Part shown: positions 31,945 to 36,152 of the stretch, piece by piece | How positions within the stretch are numbered: position 1 is the stretch's first letter | How the letters are laid out: each line of letters opens with the position of its first letter | Assembly: GCA_016213245.1 (NCBI GenBank) | Contig: JACRBC010000008.1 | Span: 1 to 36,152 of the forward strand | Direction: 5' to 3' | DNA: 36,152 nucleotides | DNA from: Candidatus Solibacter usitatus | GTDB taxonomy: Bacteria > Acidobacteriota > Terriglobia > Bryobacterales > Bryobacteraceae | Notes under the pieces: model-generated | The model's database searches: none | What the model was told of the DNA's origin: nothing | The model's input: the letters and a program-made list of their open reading frames with translations, nothing else | Made by a program: the position numbers and the translations under genes

Positions 31945-33789
31945 CTACCGCCGCGCGCGGGAACTTAATGTCGCCTTCGTCTCCTGTTCCTTCCCGTCCC
32001 GGCGGTACTTCACCGATACTACATCACCCGGCTTCTTCGATCGCAAGGCATAGGTGAAATCGTACAGGTTCGAAATCGACTTGCCGTCGAACTCGAAAAT
32101 GATGTCCCCCCCCTTGATCCCGGCCAGGTCGGCTGGCGATCCCTTGGTCACGTCCGAGACCCGGAAGCCGCCCTTCACCTCGCCCATGTCCGGAATGCTT
32201 CCAAACCACGGCCCATAGCCCGCCGAGGCGCTCGCCGAGGCCGTCGCCTGCGGCAGGGGCTGTGTCTTGATGAACTTGGGACGCTCCGGCGCCGAGTCCA
32301 GCCGCGTCGTCACCGCTGCCACCAGGTTCAGTAACTCCGACGCGTTCTGCTGGTCGATCTTCTCCCACGTATCGCTCGGCTTGTGGTAGTCGGCGTGCAA
32401 TCCGGAGAAGAAGAACAGCACCGGCACCTGCTTGGTCGTGAACGAGAAATGATCGCTCGAACCATATCCGCCCTGCTCGCTTAAGTCCAGATTCAGCTTG
32501 TACTTGGGCTTTAGCTCATCCAGCATCGCCTTCAGCGTGTCGCCCGTCCCCGTTCCTCCCACGAACACCTTGCCTTCTTTAATCCGGCCGATCATGTCCA
32601 TATTGATCATCGCCACCGCCTTGTTCAGCGGCAGCAACGGGTGGTTCACGTAGTAGTTCGATCCCACCAGTCCCAGTTCTTCGGCTGCAAACGCCAGAAA
32701 CAGGATTCCCCGCTTGGGCTTCGGCTGCCCGGCAAAATACGCCGCCAGCTCCAATACCCCCGCCGTACCCGAGGCGTTGTCGTCGGCGCCATGATGGATC
32801 GCCTTGCCCGCCAGGTCCGGCGCCATCGAACTCTGCTCACCCATGCCGAGGTGATCGAAGTGCGCGCCCACAATCACGAATTCGTCGCTTTCACCCCGTA
32901 TGTAAGCGCACACATTCGGCACTGAACGCTGCTCCCGCCGAACATCCACCTGCATCTCCACCGACACCTTGGAAAGCTCCATCGAGGCCGGCTTCAGATC
33001 CTTGTCCACCCCTGCAATCCACTCCTTCACCGTCTTCACGCCGCTGGCAGCCAGCCACTTCTCCACCGTCTCCATCCGCACCTGGATGAAGGGAATGTCA
33101 GACGTGTTCGGCCCAACGTTGCGTGAAAACTTGTCCACCTGGTCGGGGTCGGTGGGGTGGTTGGAGCCGTCGTTGACCAGGATCACCGCCTTGGCGCCGT
33201 GGAACTTCGCGTTGGCCGCCTTGATCTGGTTCTGCGAGTGTTGCGTCATCACCTTGCCCGCAAAGCGGCTCTTCTCGTCGAACTCCTGCGGCTCGTGCCG
33301 CAATAGCACCACGATCTTGCCCTTCACGTCGATGCCGGCGTAGTCGTCGTAGTCATACTCCGGGGCCGTGATGCCGTAACCGGCAAACACCACCGGGGCA
33401 TTCACCTTGGCGTTGCCGGAGAAGTTGAATGGCGTGTACTCCTGACCCGCGGCCAGCGACACCTTCTTCGCCCCGTTCAGGCTGTACTCCAGAGCGTTGT
33501 CCTTGGCCAGGCTGGCGTTAGTGGTCACCTGGAAGCGCTGGTAGTAGCTCTTGCCGTCGGCCGGCGGCACACCCAGCTTCTTGAAGCGCGAGGCGAGGTA
33601 GGAGGCGGCCTTTTCCATCTCAGGCGTGCCTGTGCCGCGGCCCTTCAGCTTGTCCGAGGCCAGGAACTTGACGCTCTCCCGGTAGCTCTCGGCGCTGATC
33701 TTGCCCCTGGTAGGGACGGCTGCGCCGTTCAGTGCCCCGGCGGCGATGAACGTGGCTGCGATGAGGCCAACTAGTTGGTTACGGTACAT
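31945..33789 (-). CDS. Secreted M28-family zinc aminopeptidase with PA and PDZ domains
   Basis: This 614-residue protein has a signal peptide (about 5-23), a PA-type insert (about 115-250, VNAPVVFAGYGI) and an M28 peptidase core. Likely metal ligands are H310 (GAHFDHLG), D337 (HHGADDNASGTAG), E370 and E371 (FAAEELGLVGS), D398 (NMDMIGR) and H469 (HADYHKPSDT). A C-terminal PDZ domain (about 530-612, GSPADLAGIKGGDIIFEFDG) may bind peptide ends or dock to membrane partners. The enzyme removes N-terminal residues from peptides outside the cytoplasm. Its start lies three bases after the stop of the DsbA-like gene, so both are probably translated from one mRNA. Confidence 0.93.
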   Translation of the reverse strand: MYRNQLVGLIAATFIAAGALNGAAVPTRGKISAESYRESVKFLASDKLKGRGTGTPEMEKAASYLASRFKKLGVPPADGKSYYQRFQVTTNASLAKDNALEYSLNGAKKVSLAAGQEYTPFNFSGNAKVNAPVVFAGYGITAPEYDYDDYAGIDVKGKIVVLLRHEPQEFDEKSRFAGKVMTQHSQNQIKAANAKFHGAKAVILVNDGSNHPTDPDQVDKFSRNVGPNTSDIPFIQVRMETVEKWLAASGVKTVKEWIAGVDKDLKPASMELSKVSVEMQVDVRREQRSVPNVCAYIRGESDEFVIVGAHFDHLGMGEQSSMAPDLAGKAIHHGADDNASGTAGVLELAAYFAGQPKPKRGILFLAFAAEELGLVGSNYYVNHPLLPLNKAVAMINMDMIGRIKEGKVFVGGTGTGDTLKAMLDELKPKYKLNLDLSEQGGYGSSDHFSFTTKQVPVLFFFSGLHADYHKPSDTWEKIDQQNASELLNLVAAVTTRLDSAPERPKFIKTQPLPQATASASASAGYGPWFGSIPDMGEVKGGFRVSDVTKGSPADLAGIKGGDIIFEFDGKSISNLYDFTYALRSKKPGDVVSVKYRRDGKEQETKATLSSRARR

Positions 33790-33792
33790 TTC

Positions 33793-34758
33793 CTATTTCT
33801 TTCCCGGCACGGGCAGTGTGATCTCGCAGCACTTCTCGCCGCTTTCGCCGGTCTTCTTCGAGTAGTCCAGTTCCCAGTCGAGGATGGCCTTCAGTTGCGG
33901 CCACGGCACGCTGCCTGGGACCTGGCGGCCGTTGATGAACATGGTGGGCGTGGAGCTGAGGCGCAGCGCGCGGCCCTCGGCCATGCTGCGGGCGATGTCG
34001 GCCTCGGTGGAGCGGTTGTCGTAGCAGCGCGAGAACTGCATCGCGTCCAGGCCCTTGGCCTGGGCCCATTCAGAGATCTTCGCCTTCAGGTTGTCGACCG
34101 TCATCTCCTGCTGCTTGTCGAAGATCCAGTCGTGATACTCCCAGAAGGCGCCAGGATTCTGGCGGAAGACGCAGCGGCCGGCGATGGAGGCGGTCTTGGC
34201 CCAGGGGTGGATCTGCTCGATCGGGAAGTCCTTGAAGTACAGCCGGACCTCCTTGGGATAGGTCTTCAGCAGGTTGTCGCGGATGGTCTTGGCGGCGTCG
34301 CGGCAATAGGCGCACTGGAAGTCGCTGAAGAGCACTATGACTACCTGGGCGCCGGGGGTGCCCATGCTGGGCGAGAGGTCGGTTTTGAGCTTGGCGAGCT
34401 CGGCGGCAAATGGGCTCTTGCCGATGTCGTACACGGCGCCCCGGACGATCTTGCGGCCGTCCTGGCTGACGTAGAAGACCTCGTCGAGGGAGGCCTGCTG
34501 GTAGGCGCCGGTGACCTTGACCTCCTGGTAGCCAGGCATGGGGCCGGGCGCCGGGTCGGCCACGGTGACCGTGATCTGGGGGCCCCAGAGGAGCAGATGG
34601 CGGACGAAGTTCTCCAACCCCAGCTTGTCGAAAGAAGATGGGGCGGCGACACGACCGGGAGTGGCCGGCAAAGTGGAGGCCGCCCTGTTCTGACCCGGGA
34701 GTGGTATGGACAGAGCGGCGAGCAGGGCGAGCCCTATGAGCTTCCTCATACGCTCCAT
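33793..34758 (-). CDS. DsbA-family thioredoxin-like periplasmic protein
   Basis: The 321 residues (or 318 from ATG 34749) have a signal peptide (about 5-23), an N-terminal region of about 110 residues (30-130) and a DsbA/DsbG-like domain. The redox centre is CAYC (149-152) in VLFSDFQCAYCRDAA, with the cis-Pro loop STPTMFING (269-277). C196 and C245 may form a second disulfide, and a C-terminal CC pair (310-311) is unusual. It would oxidise or isomerise thiols in the periplasm, useful for cysteine-rich cytochromes, though no direct link is shown. Nine bases separate it from the cydB stop, so it may belong to the cyd transcript. Confidence 0.88.
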   Translation of the reverse strand: MERMRKLIGLALLAALSIPLPGQNRAASTLPATPGRVAAPSSFDKLGLENFVRHLLLWGPQITVTVADPAPGPMPGYQEVKVTGAYQQASLDEVFYVSQDGRKIVRGAVYDIGKSPFAAELAKLKTDLSPSMGTPGAQVVIVLFSDFQCAYCRDAAKTIRDNLLKTYPKEVRLYFKDFPIEQIHPWAKTASIAGRCVFRQNPGAFWEYHDWIFDKQQEMTVDNLKAKISEWAQAKGLDAMQFSRCYDNRSTEADIARSMAEGRALRLSSTPTMFINGRQVPGSVPWPQLKAILDWELDYSKKTGESGEKCCEITLPVPGKK

Positions 34759-34767
34759 ATTAGCGTG

Positions 34768-35820
34768 TCAGTGGCCGCCGTCAGCCGGCTGAACCTTTCC
34801 AGCGAAGCGGCCGTAAAGAAAGACGGCGTACGAGACGGCCAGGATGATGCCCGGAGTGAACCAGATCAGGCCGGTTCTCAGGCCGTATTCCGCCGCCGAG
34901 GCATTCTGAACGGTGAGGCTGAAGGCCGGGTTCGAGTTGGCCGGCAGGAGGTTGGGGAACAGGCCGAAGACGGCGCTGAAGAAGATGCCGGCGAGAAACA
35001 GGGAGGAGGCGAGAAAGGCCTTCAGATCTTCACCCTGACGCCGGTAGCGGACGATGCTGAGCAGTGCAACCAGGGCCAGGGCAGGGAAGACGAAGCCGGC
35101 CGGGGCGCGCCTGAAGCTGGCTTCGAGACAGGGCTGGATGCGGAAACTGGCAATGGTGACGAGAACGGTGAAGGCGGCGACGGCAAACCAGGCCATGCGC
35201 GCCACGTTGCGGGCGCGGCCGCGGAGCGCGTCTTCGGTCTTGTGGGCGACCCACAGGGCGCCGTGCTGGGTCAGTGCAAATAAAGAGAACAGCCCCACCA
35301 GTACGGTGTACCAATCGAGAATCCCGGGCATGGGGCCGGGCCGCCAGTTGGTCCACAGCGGCAGGAAGAAGTCACCATCGGTGTTGAGCGGCACGCCGCG
35401 TACGACGTTGCCGAGCGCGGCGCCGAGGAAGATGGCCAGCAGAGCGCTGGCCAGGCAGAAGGTAACGTCCCAGACAGGCTTCCAGACACGGTTGTCAAGG
35501 TGATTGCGAAACTCCACGGCGATGCCGCGCAGGATGAGCAGCCAGAGGACCATCATGAGCGGCAGGTAGAAGCCGCTGAAAGCGGACGCGTAGAGCGGCG
35601 GGAAGGCGCAGTACAGCGCGCCGCCGGCGGCCAGTAGCCAGACCTCGTTGCCGTCCCACACCGGCCCGATGGAACCGAGCACGGCGCGGCGCTCGGTCTC
35701 GTTGCGGGCGACGCACAGGTGGACGATGCCGGCTCCGAGGTCGAAGCCGTCCAGCACCACGTAGACCGCGATCATCGCCGCGACGATGCAGAACCAGATG
35801 ACGGGAAGCATCTCGGTCAC
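34768..35820 (-). CDS. cydB: Cytochrome bd quinol oxidase subunit II
   Basis: The GTG at 35820 overlaps the cydA stop (GTGA) and follows GGAGGAG, giving 350 residues; ATG 35811 (347 residues) is an alternative. Typical CydB features are MLPVIWFCIVAAMIAVYVVL, DGFDLGAGIVH, IGPVWDGNEVWLL, GIAVEFRNH and eight to nine membrane helices. With CydA it forms the bd-type oxidase that oxidises quinol and reduces oxygen to water with high affinity, without proton pumping. A longer frame upstream to 36090 overlaps cydA and is rejected. It shares the quinol pool with the multiheme cytochromes of this window. Confidence 0.93.
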   Translation of the reverse strand: MTEMLPVIWFCIVAAMIAVYVVLDGFDLGAGIVHLCVARNETERRAVLGSIGPVWDGNEVWLLAAGGALYCAFPPLYASAFSGFYLPLMMVLWLLILRGIAVEFRNHLDNRVWKPVWDVTFCLASALLAIFLGAALGNVVRGVPLNTDGDFFLPLWTNWRPGPMPGILDWYTVLVGLFSLFALTQHGALWVAHKTEDALRGRARNVARMAWFAVAAFTVLVTIASFRIQPCLEASFRRAPAGFVFPALALVALLSIVRYRRQGEDLKAFLASSLFLAGIFFSAVFGLFPNLLPANSNPAFSLTVQNASAAEYGLRTGLIWFTPGIILAVSYAVFLYGRFAGKVQPADGGH

Positions 35821-36152
35821 CGCTCCTCCCGGGCATGTTGAGGCTGCCGGGCCGGGCCGTGATCGATCTGGCGCCAAACCATGAACAGCCCGAGCATGGC
35901 CAGCATCGTGTACAGCCCCATGAAGCCGAGCAGACTGAACATGGCGCTGCCGCTGGAGACGTGCGGCGAGGTCCCCTCCGAGGTGCGCATCAAGCCGTAG
36001 ATGAGCCACGGCTGGCGGCCGAGTTCGGCCGTCATCCAGCCGGCCGTGTTGGCGACGTAGGGGAGCGGCATCGCCAGCATCAGAACCCACAGCATGGGTC
36101 TGAAGCGGAAGAGCCGGCCGCGCGGGAGGAGGGCGGCGGCGAGCACGGTCAC
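35817..36152 (-). CDS. cydA: Cytochrome bd quinol oxidase subunit I, C-terminal part
   Basis: Only the last part (about 111 residues) of the protein is inside the window; its true start lies beyond 36152. The conserved block NTAGWMTAELGRQPW (about residues 35-49 of this piece) and the following YGLMRTSEGTSP identify CydA. Two membrane helices flank it. The heme-binding histidines and the Q-loop lie in the missing part, so its subtype cannot be read. The TGA overlaps the cydB GTG, giving translational coupling. Confidence 0.92.
   Translation of the reverse strand: MTVLAAALLPRGRLFRFRPMLWVLMLAMPLPYVANTAGWMTAELGRQPWLIYGLMRTSEGTSPHVSSGSAMFSLLGFMGLYTMLAMLGLFMVWRQIDHGPARQPQHAREER

Noticed and set aside
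35821-36090. N-terminal extension of cydB
   Set aside because: It overlaps cydA in another frame; the GTG at 35820 with GGAGGAG and the GTGA overlap is the natural start.

Overview
The window looks like a chromosomal segment of an Acidobacteriota bacterium, probably from the Solibacter/Bryobacter side of the phylum. This is inferred from three things: uniformly high GC; an Oar-type TonB-dependent receptor with an N-terminal carboxypeptidase-regulatory-like domain and the LPINGRN plug motif; and the mix of multiheme cytochromes, a VIT/vWA protein, a PhoPQ-related protein, a DUF3052 protein and DinB proteins. No rRNA, tRNA, CRISPR array, integrase or insertion sequence was recognised.

Region 1 (138-3077) is an outer-membrane receptor gene read leftwards. 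Region 2 (3235-12539) is the most distinctive part, a respiratory electron-transfer island. A 19-heme cytochrome c fused to a b-type cytochrome membrane domain has its own sigma-70-like promoter and reads rightwards. It converges on a sigma-54 activator (bEBP) whose PAS domain carries a cysteine-rich motif. Divergent from the activator is an operon that starts behind a recognisable sigma-54 promoter (7661-7676). That operon encodes a degenerate receiver-like protein, a small two-helix membrane protein, a nonaheme cytochrome fused to a related b-type domain, a six-heme NapC/NirT-like quinol dehydrogenase with one CX3CH site, and a tandem universal stress protein. The design resembles the CbcL and CbcBA quinol oxidases of Geobacter, and CbcBA is also controlled by a sigma-54 activator. 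I infer that the island moves electrons from menaquinol to periplasmic or extracellular acceptors. No outer-membrane conduit lies in the window.

Region 3 (12536-13561) is a decayed acetyl-CoA hydrolase/4-hydroxybutyrate CoA-transferase gene with several frameshifts and two internal deletions. Region 4 (13595-18862) holds a pentapeptide-repeat protein, a translationally coupled leftward operon (small membrane protein, LolA-like protein, HGSNAT/DUF1624-type membrane acyltransferase), a Fur-family regulator, and a divergent ECF-like sigma factor with its coupled membrane partner. Region 5 (18921-28522) is mostly housekeeping and conserved proteins: a VIT/vWA protein, a DnaC-like ATPase, a small membrane protein of different base composition, a receiver-DUF3052 fusion, DinB, a PhoPQ-related protein, Kbl, an SH3-like secreted protein and a GT39-like membrane glycosyltransferase.

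Region 6 (28786-29900) is a tandem array of three Flp pilin genes. Copies 2 and 3 share a collinear 131-nt leader, and copies 1 and 2 are each followed by a hairpin. No tad assembly genes are visible. Region 7 (29969-36152, all leftward) has a LarA-like DUF2088 protein, an unknown protein, and a tight series cydA (cut by the window end)-cydB-DsbA-like-M28 peptidase. The bd-type quinol oxidase gives the cell a second, oxygen-linked outlet for quinol.
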